Translations under genes and position numbers: made by a program
The notes under the pieces: generated by a model
What the model was told of the DNA's origin: nothing
The model's input: the letters and a program-made list of their open reading frames with translations, nothing else
Database searches by the model: none
Part shown: positions 1 through 8,029 of the stretch, piece after piece
Layout: each line of letters opens with the position of its first letter
How positions within the stretch are numbered: the stretch's first letter is position 1
NCBI GenBank assembly: GCA_002336465.1
Contig: DDEP01000109.1
Location: forward strand, 1 to 9,298
Direction of reading: 5' to 3'
From: Pedobacter sp. UBA1951
Lineage (GTDB): Bacteria > Bacteroidota > Bacteroidia > Sphingobacteriales > Sphingobacteriaceae
DNA length: 9,298 nt

Positions 1-1
1 A

Positions 2-85
2 TCAGACAATGATTTTATGCTTGATATGACCAAACGCGATTATCCAGATATGGAATTTTACGCAACCAGTGAGTTTAAGAAATAA
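2..85 (+). CDS. C-terminal end of an unidentified protein (5' part outside window)
   Basis: An open frame runs from the left edge to a TAA at 83-85 and encodes 27 residues, beginning SDNDFMLDMTKRDYPDME and ending in FKK. The start lies outside the window. The segment is charged, with no membrane segment or recognisable motif, so I cannot assign a function. It is called a real gene end because the frame is open to the edge and a strong intrinsic terminator on the same strand follows about 30 bp after the stop. It is separated from the next gene by that terminator and a new promoter, so it belongs to a different transcription unit. Confidence 0.6.
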   Translation, partial: SDNDFMLDMTKRDYPDMEFYATSEFKK

Positions 86-112
86 TTTTTTATAATAAGA
101 CTCTACATGGAG

Positions 113-145
113 AAAAGTCGGAAGAAAAAATCTTCCGACTTTTTT
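113..145 (+). terminator. Strong intrinsic terminator after the left-edge gene
   Basis: A perfect 13-bp stem (AAAAGTCGGAAGA at 113-125 with TCTTCCGACTTTT at 131-143) encloses a 5-base A loop and runs into a T tract (six T at 140-145). This is a classic Rho-independent terminator for plus-strand transcription from the left. The opposite strand also has a short T run after the stem, so it may also stop minus-strand transcripts, although no minus-strand gene lies nearby to need it. Confidence 0.9.
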
Positions 146-183
146 GTTGAGAAATATGGTGCAATCGCAGCGAATATTCTTTT

Positions 184-213
184 TTTGACTGTAAAGAAAT
201 ATTAATATTTTTG
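184..213 (+). promoter_or_regulatory. Bacteroidota-type sigma-A promoter for the PEGA lipoprotein gene
   Basis: TTTG at 184-187, at the end of a longer T run, is followed after 18 bp by TATTTTTG at 206-213. The latter matches the Bacteroidota -7 consensus TAnnTTTG exactly, and TTTG is the -33 element. The spacing is close to the usual 19 or so. Transcription should start a few bases after 213, giving a leader of about 25 nt before the ATG at 245. The site lies between the upstream terminator and the gene, as expected for a single-gene unit. Confidence 0.7.
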
Positions 214-244
214 AGCTCATTAAAAAAACCGCTTTAAACAAACG

Positions 245-709
245 ATGAAGAAATTTATTTTAGGGATCATAGTGACTTTGTCATTAACAGGTTGTGCAAC
301 AATCATTTCAGGATCCAAACAAGAAATGCAATTTAACAGTACGCCTAACAACGCTACTGTTTTTATTGATGGGAAAGAAATGGGAAAAACACCATTTACA
401 ACCAAGCTTACAAGAAAAGATACTCACACCGTACAGATTAAACTTGAAGGGTATAAGCCTTATAGCGTGGAGTTGAAAAAACAATTTAATGAATGGTATA
501 TCGGAAATATTTTATTCGGCGGTATCATTGGATTAGTTATAGACCCCATTACAGGGGCTCTATATAGGTTAACACCAAAAGATATTAATGCAGAATTGGC
601 AAATGGCATTGCTTTTAACAAGACTAAAGATGGAGTTTTAATTGCAGTTGATCTGAAACCAGATACCAGTTGGACTAAAATTGGTCAATTAGAAAAATCA
701 ATAGATTAA
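245..709 (+). CDS. PEGA-domain lipoprotein, 154 aa
   Basis: A small predicted lipoprotein. Residues 1-16 form a lysine-led hydrophobic signal ending in the lipobox L14-T15-G16-C17, so Cys17 should be lipidated by the Lgt/LspA pathway. Residues 29-77 resemble a PEGA domain, a short beta-sandwich with the typical run of a proline and asparagine turn, VFIDGKEMGKTP, and then a hydrophobic strand near IKLEGY. PEGA domains occur on many surface and envelope proteins and their ligands are mostly unknown. Residues 84-107 form a glycine-rich hydrophobic stretch (GNILFGGIIGLVID then PITGALY) that could contact a membrane or pack against a partner. The C-terminal third is polar. The gene stands alone between its own promoter and terminator, converging on the outer-membrane protein gene. 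No clear Shine-Dalgarno precedes the ATG, as is normal in Bacteroidota. The lipoprotein call is firm; the cellular role is unknown. Confidence 0.88.
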   Translation: MKKFILGIIVTLSLTGCATIISGSKQEMQFNSTPNNATVFIDGKEMGKTPFTTKLTRKDTHTVQIKLEGYKPYSVELKKQFNEWYIGNILFGGIIGLVIDPITGALYRLTPKDINAELANGIAFNKTKDGVLIAVDLKPDTSWTKIGQLEKSID

Positions 710-717
710 ATTTCTTG

Positions 718-745
718 AACTGCCTCAATTCTTGAGGCAGTTTTC
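718..745 (+). terminator. Intrinsic terminator in the convergent gap
   Basis: A perfect 11-bp stem, AACTGCCTCAA at 718-728 with TTGAGGCAGTT at 732-742, closes a TTC loop and is followed by TTTTCTTTT. It begins 8 bp after the lipoprotein stop and fits a plus-strand terminator. The same hairpin sits just past the end of the minus-strand outer-membrane protein gene (stop at 752). On that strand the bases after the stem (CAAGAAATTT) make a poor U tract, so bidirectional use is possible but weaker. Confidence 0.85.
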
Positions 746-751
746 TTTTAC

Positions 752-3700
752 CTAAAAATAAGCTCGCACCTGCATGGTTCCTGTATGTACAACTGCTACC
801 TCAGGCGATTTACGTCCTTCGTAATTTAAATTAAGCTGAATACCAGCTCCTATATTTCGCTGTACTCCTAATGCCCAAGTATAATTATTACCCGTTTGTA
901 AGCCTGAAAGCATTTCATAACCTACTGTGCTATTGCTGCTTCCCTTAAAGTTGTTATTGATGTAAGATAGCTTTCCTGTAAGCACACCTTTTTTCAAGAC
1001 ATTGTATCTTCCTTCAGTTAAAAAGGTAAGATTTTCATTGCTTTCTCCACCTAATGCAGCTTCATTTTTCTGTAAATTGAGCACACCCACAAAACTTACT
1101 CTTAAATCGGTATTGAACTGGTAGTTTACCTCTGGTTGTAGGGTAAAGTAATTGATCCGATAATTTCTTTGTTTAAACAGTTCAGACTCATAACGCTTTA
1201 TGCCTTGGTTAAGCACCAGATTAATATTTGTGCTCCGCATAAAACCCGTTCTGATCCGCAATCCGGCTTCATTTCTTTTACGGCTGTCGAAACCACTTGA
1301 AAGATAACTTTTAGCGCCATCTGTAAGGTAATTGAATTCTGCGCCAAATACCGGGTTATTACGGTCAAAAAAAAGCGTATTCCGTAAAAATGAGTTTAAA
1401 GAGATTAGGTTAGCTGCATCAATAGCAGTATAGAAAGGATCATAGTTTTCAATCCCTGTTCCTGCTAATATCTTCTTATCTATTTTATAAGATAATTGGT
1501 CTGTAAATTTTGAGATCAAACCAGATAAGCCTTTTCTGTTTTTAATAATAGTTGATGGATTGATATTAACGGTTTGGCTTATACCTGTAAAGTTGGTACG
1601 GACATATTGCGTAGAAGGTGTAAAAATACGGATGTATTTGGCCTGATCCGGAAAACGGGCAATCTCAAATTCATCCAGTTCTTTAATCCCGTTACCATTG
1701 TAATCTATCCATGCATAAACTCCTTGTCCGGGCAAGACTTCCAAATAAGTAATATCACGCTTAGGTTCTTGCCCATTACCTACTTCATAATAGATATTGG
1801 TACTGATAAACCGTTTGAATATACCCAGATAATACTCTAACCTACCCACCACACTCTCATCATTCTGTGTGGAAACAAAATTATTTGCATAAATTGTTTT
1901 TTTATAACCCGATGTAAGGCTCAATGTTGAGTTAGGGTTAGCCGCCAGATCTATACCAACATTAACCATCTGCGATTTTGCACTTTGCAATAAATCATTT
2001 AAACGAGGCAAATAATCTAAGCGATAAGCATAATCTATTTTATAGCGGTTTTTATCAGCTCGACCAGATTGTGCATACACTTTATATATTTCGTAATTAA
2101 AGCTATTTCCAGTAAGGTTCTGGCTTAAAGCATCTTTGGTTATATTGTGTTGCTGTTCAAATACTAAACCTATATCTATCTTGCCCATCTCTCTGCTAAG
2201 GTCAAAAAAGTGTTTATAAAAAGTCCCCTTATTAACTTTCGCATCAGTATTCAATAAGCTGCCATCATATTTCAATTTCAGCTTTTGCCATTTATACTGT
2301 GTATTTATTTCATTTAAATACCCCTCATATTGTCCTTGACGTATAAACGTATTGAAAGCATAATTAAGATATTGTTGCGGACTATTGATCAACTGGGCTT
2401 TAGCCGCAATAAGATGTTCTGCGGCAGGCAGTGCCTGTGCATTAAGGTTAAAATCACGATTAAACTCAACTGTTCTATATCTTTCTATAGGTTTAAAGTT
2501 TTCTGTTACATATTCATAATCTACCCACGTTTTAAGCAGTAAACTTTTTGTATTTAAATTCCAGTCATTGCCCGCTTTGAGCTTAGCGCCGTAACCTTTA
2601 TTATCTGCTTGTTCTGAGGGCGCAAAAAGATTAACATTATAATTGCTCGTAGCCAGTTCTGCTCTTATCAACGCATTTTTACGGGGCTTAAAATCTGCCC
2701 CAAAAGTTAGCATTTGCTGTTGTTTAGGTGTAATTAACAAGGTTATGGGTTCATAACCACCCTGAGGTATTCCATTTATCGGCTCTAGATATTCATAAAC
2801 CTTACCATTGGCGGCAGACTGAGTATTGATTACATAATTACCCTTACCCTCTCCCACATATGAAAAGCCTAAACGGTATTTGGCTTTCTGTGGATCCGTA
2901 CTATATCTGTAATAAGAACTAGTGCCCCCAATCACTTTCTCGTAAAGAATCTCATTCTCATTAAACTCTACCTCTGTTACATTGGGATAAAAAGCCTGAC
3001 TGATATCAGCTCCTATTTGAGATAAGAATTGTTTCTGCCCATTATCTAAGTTCTGCAAAAAGGGCTGATTACGGTTATCTTTTTCATTGTAGTAGTTAAG
3101 TCGCAAGGCTAATTTTTCGGTTTGTGCGGTTTGGCTAAAAAAGGTTAAAGAACGGGAATAGTTCTTATCAGAATATTCAAACTCTACCGATATACGGCTA
3201 TTTTGCGTAATCAGTCGTTTAGCCATAAACGTTAATTCAGCAGTATTATAATCGATAACATAATCATTATCCTGACCTCTGATCATTAAAGCACCATCTA
3301 TGTAAACCCTTTCTGTACCAGCTATAATTACAATATAGCTCTCATTATTGTTTCCTGTTAAGCGATAGGGCCCTTGGTTGCCTTCCTGTCCGTTAAAAGT
3401 ATTACGTGCCGAACGACCTTTAGCAACAGCCAACGCCAGACTTGAATTGTAATACACGCCTTTATGCCTAAAAGCATGGCTGATCAAACCACCTTGGGTA
3501 CGCTTATAAAAATTCATAAAATATCCTTCGGGTTTGGTCAGTTCGTAATCGCCTGCTATAAGTGTTGTACTGTCTTTTTTTACCTGTATAAAAACTTTAT
3601 CAAATTCATTTAATTGTTGGGTATTCCCTTGAGGTTGTATTGGCAGATTATCGTCTGAAATGGCCGCTAATATTTCTATACCATTGGCTATTTTTCCTGA

Positions 3701-4186
3701 CAATTGTAGGTTCATTGCAGAGTTCAAAGACAGGTTTTGGTTATTGCCAAACATAACACCTCTTGAAATACTGCCACTTTTATTTAGGCCTGGTAGGGTA
3801 AACAAGGTATTATTATCTCGTTGTGGCCTGTAGGTATAATAAGCCGAGTTATCTATGGGTAGTTCGGTTATGGCTTTAATATCTTTATGGTAGTACTTTC
3901 TTGAGAACAGGATAGGAAAAACCTTATAAACAATTTTAAGCTGCATCCCCATTTCTCCTTTCCATAAAAAACGAGCTTTAGCAAAATCAAAAGCGTATAA
4001 AGCACTATCAACCTCTGCTCCAGAGCCATAAAATACCTGCGTAGAATTAGGTACAATACTTAGCGTGTCTATTGTGGTTTCGGTTTGCGTAACATGAATC
4101 TGCTTTACCCTGTTGTTAGCTGATTGCTGGGCATTTGCAACAACCGGTAAAAAAAGTATGCACCATATAATGATATGCCTTACCAT
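752..4186 (-). CDS. Large predicted outer-membrane beta-barrel protein, 1144 aa, function unknown
   Basis: The protein starts with a Sec signal peptide (hydrophobic core 4-16, A-N-A at 17-19, likely cleavage after Ala19). It has no other membrane helix. From about residue 135 it is dominated by alternating polar and hydrophobic strands rich in aromatic residues, Asn and Gly, and it ends in VRAYF with a C-terminal Phe, the usual signal for barrel insertion by BAM. Residues 137-200 (GSISRGVMFGNNQ onward, then LQLSGK, ending near FDKVFIQV) and 292-338 (RVYIDG, YVIDYNTAELTF, VEFEYSD) recall segments of large Bacteroidota surface proteins, including parts of SprA of the type IX secretion and gliding machinery. 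The protein is far shorter than SprA and I do not call it SprA. Residues 828-839 form an EF-hand-like loop. I see no TonB box or plug domain and no type IX C-terminal sorting domain. Its start overlaps the stop of the kinase gene by one base (TAATG), so translation is probably coupled. Location is well supported; function is not known. Confidence 0.8.
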   Translation of the reverse strand: MVRHIIIWCILFLPVVANAQQSANNRVKQIHVTQTETTIDTLSIVPNSTQVFYGSGAEVDSALYAFDFAKARFLWKGEMGMQLKIVYKVFPILFSRKYYHKDIKAITELPIDNSAYYTYRPQRDNNTLFTLPGLNKSGSISRGVMFGNNQNLSLNSAMNLQLSGKIANGIEILAAISDDNLPIQPQGNTQQLNEFDKVFIQVKKDSTTLIAGDYELTKPEGYFMNFYKRTQGGLISHAFRHKGVYYNSSLALAVAKGRSARNTFNGQEGNQGPYRLTGNNNESYIVIIAGTERVYIDGALMIRGQDNDYVIDYNTAELTFMAKRLITQNSRISVEFEYSDKNYSRSLTFFSQTAQTEKLALRLNYYNEKDNRNQPFLQNLDNGQKQFLSQIGADISQAFYPNVTEVEFNENEILYEKVIGGTSSYYRYSTDPQKAKYRLGFSYVGEGKGNYVINTQSAANGKVYEYLEPINGIPQGGYEPITLLITPKQQQMLTFGADFKPRKNALIRAELATSNYNVNLFAPSEQADNKGYGAKLKAGNDWNLNTKSLLLKTWVDYEYVTENFKPIERYRTVEFNRDFNLNAQALPAAEHLIAAKAQLINSPQQYLNYAFNTFIRQGQYEGYLNEINTQYKWQKLKLKYDGSLLNTDAKVNKGTFYKHFFDLSREMGKIDIGLVFEQQHNITKDALSQNLTGNSFNYEIYKVYAQSGRADKNRYKIDYAYRLDYLPRLNDLLQSAKSQMVNVGIDLAANPNSTLSLTSGYKKTIYANNFVSTQNDESVVGRLEYYLGIFKRFISTNIYYEVGNGQEPKRDITYLEVLPGQGVYAWIDYNGNGIKELDEFEIARFPDQAKYIRIFTPSTQYVRTNFTGISQTVNINPSTIIKNRKGLSGLISKFTDQLSYKIDKKILAGTGIENYDPFYTAIDAANLISLNSFLRNTLFFDRNNPVFGAEFNYLTDGAKSYLSSGFDSRKRNEAGLRIRTGFMRSTNINLVLNQGIKRYESELFKQRNYRINYFTLQPEVNYQFNTDLRVSFVGVLNLQKNEAALGGESNENLTFLTEGRYNVLKKGVLTGKLSYINNNFKGSSNSTVGYEMLSGLQTGNNYTWALGVQRNIGAGIQLNLNYEGRKSPEVAVVHTGTMQVRAYF

Positions 4187-7100
4187 TAAACCAGTGGAAA
4201 GGTTAAATAGAATTTGGTGCCTTTATTAACCACCGAAGAAAAATCTATTTTACCCCCGGTGTTTTCTATAGCTTGTTTTACAAAAGCCAAACCTAAACCA
4301 GTACCCGAAGATTTGGTGGTAAAATTAGGAATGAATATGCGATGATAAAGCTTAGGATCTATACCCTTGCCATTGTCTTGCACTTGGATATATGCATTAT
4401 GCTCATCGTTGGCCAACGATAGGTTAATTATACACTGTGCTTTTTGCTCGCTGGCTTCTATTGCATTTTTAAACAGGTTATTGAATGTTCTCAATAATTG
4501 ATCCCTATCGCCCATAATCACCAGCGGCTTAGAGGTATTGTTCTTGATATTGATCTCTACATTATCTGCGGTACTGAACACGGCTATAGCCTGCTCTATA
4601 ATAGGCAGCAGTTCCAGTTTCTCAACCTTGGTATCAGGCATTTTGGCAAAGTTTGAGAACTCTGAAGCAATGGTTGCCAAGCTGTCTATCTGCTCAACAA
4701 AAGACTTATTAAATTTCTCAAATTTACTTTCAAAGCTAGGATCTCTTTCACGCCACGATTTCTCTATGAGCTGTACACCTAATTTTAAAGGTGTAAGTGG
4801 ATTTTTAATCTCATGTGCTACCTGCTTAGCCATTTCACGCCATGCGCTTTCACGCTCGCTGCGTGCCAGCTTATTTGCACTGATCTCGAGCTCGGCGATC
4901 ATTTTATTATATTCCCTGATCAAGGAGCCTATTTCATCCTGCCTGTGCCATACAATTGGCTGGTTTTTCTGTCCCAGCTTTATTTCCTTGATATTTTCTT
5001 GGATAAATGTTAAAGGGCTGGTAATCTGGTTTGCCAAAAAGACTGCTAAAACACCAATTAATACGAATACCAACGCATAGATATTGATCAATGTATTAAT
5101 AAATTGGGCAATCTTGGCCTTGTAGTCTGTGTCTGTTGAATAATAAGGGAAACCCAAATATCCAATAGTTTGGTTCATGGCATTTCTTATGGGTGCATAA
5201 ATAGCCGCATACTTAAAGTTAGCTATGTTCTCACTACTGTTCAGAAATTCGGATTTCTTGAGCCTTGCCAAATTGATATAAGCCACAGCTCCCATACGAG
5301 GTGCTATAATGCCATAATCAAACAGCTTAGGGATAGACGATAGAATAAGATTACCTTGTTTATCGTAAAGATTTAACAGTGCACCATTCACATCGGCAAA
5401 CTGGTTAAACTCCATCTTTGATTCTTCTGAGATGCTAATTTTATCTAAGGTGGCAACATATCTTTCATAGCCTACTTGCACCTTTCGCATTTTCTCTCTT
5501 AGTTCCTGTTTCTGCTGCTCTAAATATTGCTGTTTTATGTTGAAAAAAGTTGTCCAACCTACAATAATCAAGGTAGCCACTACCGAAAAAATAATAGAGA
5601 ATTGTATCCTCGTTTTATAAAGTATTTTCTTCTCACTAATGAGCAGGTATTTATTAATGGTAAATATGCCTCCTCGGCTCTTGCTTATATTTACGGCAAA
5701 CCATACTATAATATTTACAGCAGCCCCGAACATGATGAATATTAAAAAGAAGAACGATACGGTTGTAAGTCTCTCGGTAAAAGGAACTTTCTCCTTACTG
5801 ATTACGATAAGGCGATCTTTTGAAGGTGCATAAACGGCATGGTTATATCGTGTTGCTTCTTCATTGTAAAAATCTACCCCGTCTATATTGTCTTTGAATA
5901 AGTTATTAACAACCGGATATACATATTTACCCGACCTGCTAACCAATTGATCATCTTTATAGAAAGCCAGTGAATATTGACTCAGGTCTTCATCCTTTCT
6001 GATTTTACCATTAATTAGTAAATCAGGAAAATAAGCATCATAGTCAAAAGCCCGTGTTTTAAGGTCGATAATTATAGAACCCAAAAAGTTAGGCCCGCTA
6101 AATATGGGAATAATACCAAAGTAGTTCTGGAAGCCAAAAGTATCGTTAACACGATAAAAATAATCAGACTGTTGGGTTTTGATGGCTCCCGATTTTACCA
6201 AGTCATAATACTTATGAATAGGTAAACTTTCATCCCTTTTGAGCGAACTATTATCTACATTATATTCATAAATATTGAACTCGTATTTAGATAAATAGCC
6301 GTCTAAGTAATTCTTAATAACATAATTATGAAAGCTATAGGTTTGGGTTAATAAAGGCTGCTTAAAATAATTGGTAATAATGGTGTCTGTTGCCAGATTT
6401 TTCTCTATTTCTTCTAAGGATGAGATGAGTTTTGGATCTTCTTCATACAACAATTTTTCGGCTAAAGCTGCTCGTGAACTCCGTTCCTTAATGTCTGTAA
6501 ACTTCAAGTATTTTATAGCAGTTAACAATGCTAAACAGAGATAAATCAGCGTAAAGATAGAAACGATGTATTTCTTATTTCGGTGCGTATAATAATGTGC
6601 TGTTGCCGCTATAAAAATCCCGTAAATAAGATAGAAAACTGTGTAATCTGTATATATTTTGTAAATGGAGTATGTGATGAGGAGTAGAAAAAATACCAGC
6701 CATTTTTCAGGGGATTTCATTCCTAACTTATTGCACCATTCAACAAAAACCTGTATCAATAAGTAAATGTTTAACCAGAATAGGCATAGAATAAGTATGC
6801 AAATCCAACTAATGTAGCTTAGGTTTACAATGTTGTTAATGTTAAACTCAATCTTAGAGTTATAAATAAGGCCAAAGAAAATATCTTCGGTTAAGATCCC
6901 TAGCCACCATATTATGCTTAAAAAAACTATTGCCAATAGGTAAACCAAAGGCTTATTCCTTGCAATAAATTGTGGCCAGCGGTATCTTTTACGATGTACA
7001 TAAATGAAGATCAGTATCCATGTAACTGCCAAGGTATTGTTCAACAGATCGCCCAAAGAAGGCAGTAAATCACTCTCAGCATATATAACCGGGTTAAATA

Positions 7101-7914
7101 TCTCTGAGTTGAACTGATGGTTTAGCCAGAAGAAATGCAGATCGGTTAACCGCAGCGTTAGAAAAAATAGGGTAATGATAAAGGTTGCCAATACCAATTT
7201 ATCTCTTTTTGCAAGCCACAGGCAACATGCATTCACAAACATACAGATGCTTAACAAACCCAAAATCCAAAGCCATGCCTGAAGTGTGGTATAAATGTTA
7301 TGATTGTAACTGCTGCTTAACTTTACGGCAAAAAGATAATCTTTATTTGCGCTAAAAATTTCGGTGGTTTCCTTATCTGAGAAACCTGCAATATCTAAGG
7401 TTTTATTAGAGAATAATTCAGGGATAATCTCATTCTTAAGATGTTGGTTTTCAATTTTATATTGTGATTTAACCGTGATCAGGAATACAAATTTATAATT
7501 ACCTACTGTTCTCTTTATCGTTTCGTAATACCCGTTTTGAAGCTTATTAAAAGAGATTCCCTCTTTGAGTTTAACAATGTTAGGAGGTAAAACCGCTTGC
7601 GTGCTCCAGAATTCCAGCGTATCATTTTTATAAATAAAGATGTTGATACCTTGGGGCCGATAAATATGGATGAACTCGATAGCTAAACTATCATTATTAA
7701 TCAGCTTTTTTAATACTTCGGTTTTATTGGGATCGGTAAAATAACCTGTAGCTATTTTCTCCTTTTTAATGAGATTGTTCTGCAGTTCTCCTGCCTCATG
7801 CAAAAGAATGTGCTTATTAGAGGTAAATGTTTTTAGAGACAGTGTTGTAACAAAGCAACACAGTCCCAAAACTAGCATCAATAACCGTATTTTACCTCTA
7901 ACTGTAACGCCCAT
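4186..7914 (-). CDS. Multi-pass sensor histidine kinase, NtrY-like core, 1242 aa
   Basis: An inner-membrane kinase that should autophosphorylate on histidine and pass the phosphate to an unknown response regulator. Domains by residue: TM1 about 10-28; extracytoplasmic part 29-210; a block of about eight hydrophobic helices 212-467; a second extracytoplasmic region of about 240 residues (470-712); TM near 716-742 and 768-790; a third outside loop 791-936; last TM 937-961; HAMP about 962-1014; phospho-acceptor helix with HEIKNPLTPLK and His1034; ATPase domain with N-box NNLFKNAIEAS (Asn1150), G1 box DNGKGI (1180-1185), F-box FIPNFTTK (1194-1201) and G2 box GTGLGLA (1204-1210). All catalytic residues are present. 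HEIKNPLTPLK is the NtrY-type H-box. No receiver domain is fused and no regulator is next to it. The length is far above a typical 400-700-residue kinase, because of the long N-terminal part, for which I recognise no named sensor domain. It may have its own promoter in the 115-bp gap after fabD, but none is convincing. Confidence 0.92.
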   Translation of the reverse strand: MGVTVRGKIRLLMLVLGLCCFVTTLSLKTFTSNKHILLHEAGELQNNLIKKEKIATGYFTDPNKTEVLKKLINNDSLAIEFIHIYRPQGINIFIYKNDTLEFWSTQAVLPPNIVKLKEGISFNKLQNGYYETIKRTVGNYKFVFLITVKSQYKIENQHLKNEIIPELFSNKTLDIAGFSDKETTEIFSANKDYLFAVKLSSSYNHNIYTTLQAWLWILGLLSICMFVNACCLWLAKRDKLVLATFIITLFFLTLRLTDLHFFWLNHQFNSEIFNPVIYAESDLLPSLGDLLNNTLAVTWILIFIYVHRKRYRWPQFIARNKPLVYLLAIVFLSIIWWLGILTEDIFFGLIYNSKIEFNINNIVNLSYISWICILILCLFWLNIYLLIQVFVEWCNKLGMKSPEKWLVFFLLLITYSIYKIYTDYTVFYLIYGIFIAATAHYYTHRNKKYIVSIFTLIYLCLALLTAIKYLKFTDIKERSSRAALAEKLLYEEDPKLISSLEEIEKNLATDTIITNYFKQPLLTQTYSFHNYVIKNYLDGYLSKYEFNIYEYNVDNSSLKRDESLPIHKYYDLVKSGAIKTQQSDYFYRVNDTFGFQNYFGIIPIFSGPNFLGSIIIDLKTRAFDYDAYFPDLLINGKIRKDEDLSQYSLAFYKDDQLVSRSGKYVYPVVNNLFKDNIDGVDFYNEEATRYNHAVYAPSKDRLIVISKEKVPFTERLTTVSFFFLIFIMFGAAVNIIVWFAVNISKSRGGIFTINKYLLISEKKILYKTRIQFSIIFSVVATLIIVGWTTFFNIKQQYLEQQKQELREKMRKVQVGYERYVATLDKISISEESKMEFNQFADVNGALLNLYDKQGNLILSSIPKLFDYGIIAPRMGAVAYINLARLKKSEFLNSSENIANFKYAAIYAPIRNAMNQTIGYLGFPYYSTDTDYKAKIAQFINTLINIYALVFVLIGVLAVFLANQITSPLTFIQENIKEIKLGQKNQPIVWHRQDEIGSLIREYNKMIAELEISANKLARSERESAWREMAKQVAHEIKNPLTPLKLGVQLIEKSWRERDPSFESKFEKFNKSFVEQIDSLATIASEFSNFAKMPDTKVEKLELLPIIEQAIAVFSTADNVEINIKNNTSKPLVIMGDRDQLLRTFNNLFKNAIEASEQKAQCIINLSLANDEHNAYIQVQDNGKGIDPKLYHRIFIPNFTTKSSGTGLGLAFVKQAIENTGGKIDFSSVVNKGTKFYLTFPLV

Positions 7915-7942
7915 AAAAGTTTATTAGGTATAAATATACAGA

Positions 7943-8018
7943 AATAGGGCTCTCAAAAAACTACTCTATTGCCATAAAAACGGTTTTCAGCAATATTTAT
8001 TCTTGTAACAGCCCTATT
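7943..8018. repeat. Nested inverted repeat between fabD and the kinase gene
   Basis: AATAGGGCT at 7943-7951 is an exact reverse complement of AGCCCTATT at 8010-8018. Inside lies a second pair, TATTGC at 7967-7972 and GCAATA at 7990-7995, and within that A4 and T4 runs around CGG (7977-7987). The three stems are concentric but separated by unpaired stretches. As a minus-strand RNA this would sit after the fabD stop (8030) and before the kinase start (7914). It could be a weak terminator, a processing or stability element, or a leader structure. No good U tract follows the outer stem. The pairing is seen directly; the role is unknown. Confidence 0.45.
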
Positions 8019-8029
8019 GAAATACAATA

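Noticed and set aside
2..241. 79-codon minus-strand open frame at the left edge
   Set aside because: It runs through the intrinsic terminator and the promoter of the lipoprotein gene and covers the end of the left-edge plus-strand gene; its product is low-complexity and shows no motif.
1574..2542. Plus-strand open frames of 88 and 70 codons
   Set aside because: Both are antisense to the outer-membrane protein gene, which is intact over this span with a continuous, beta-barrel-like sequence.
752..4186. TonB-dependent receptor (SusC-like) identity for the barrel protein
   Set aside because: No TonB box, carboxypeptidase-like N-terminal domain or plug-domain motif is visible, and no SusD-like gene is next to it.
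4538..5080. 180-codon open frame on the plus strand
   Set aside because: It lies fully antisense to the catalytic core of the kinase (HAMP to ATPase), is Ser/Leu/Ile-rich with no recognisable domain, and its openness follows from the codon use of the real gene.
7931..7960. Possible promoter for the kinase gene on the minus strand (TTG, then TATATTTA)
   Set aside because: The -7 box lacks the final G and the spacing from the TTG is only 15 bp, shorter than usual for Bacteroidota. In AT-rich DNA such partial matches are common, and the box is very close to the start codon.
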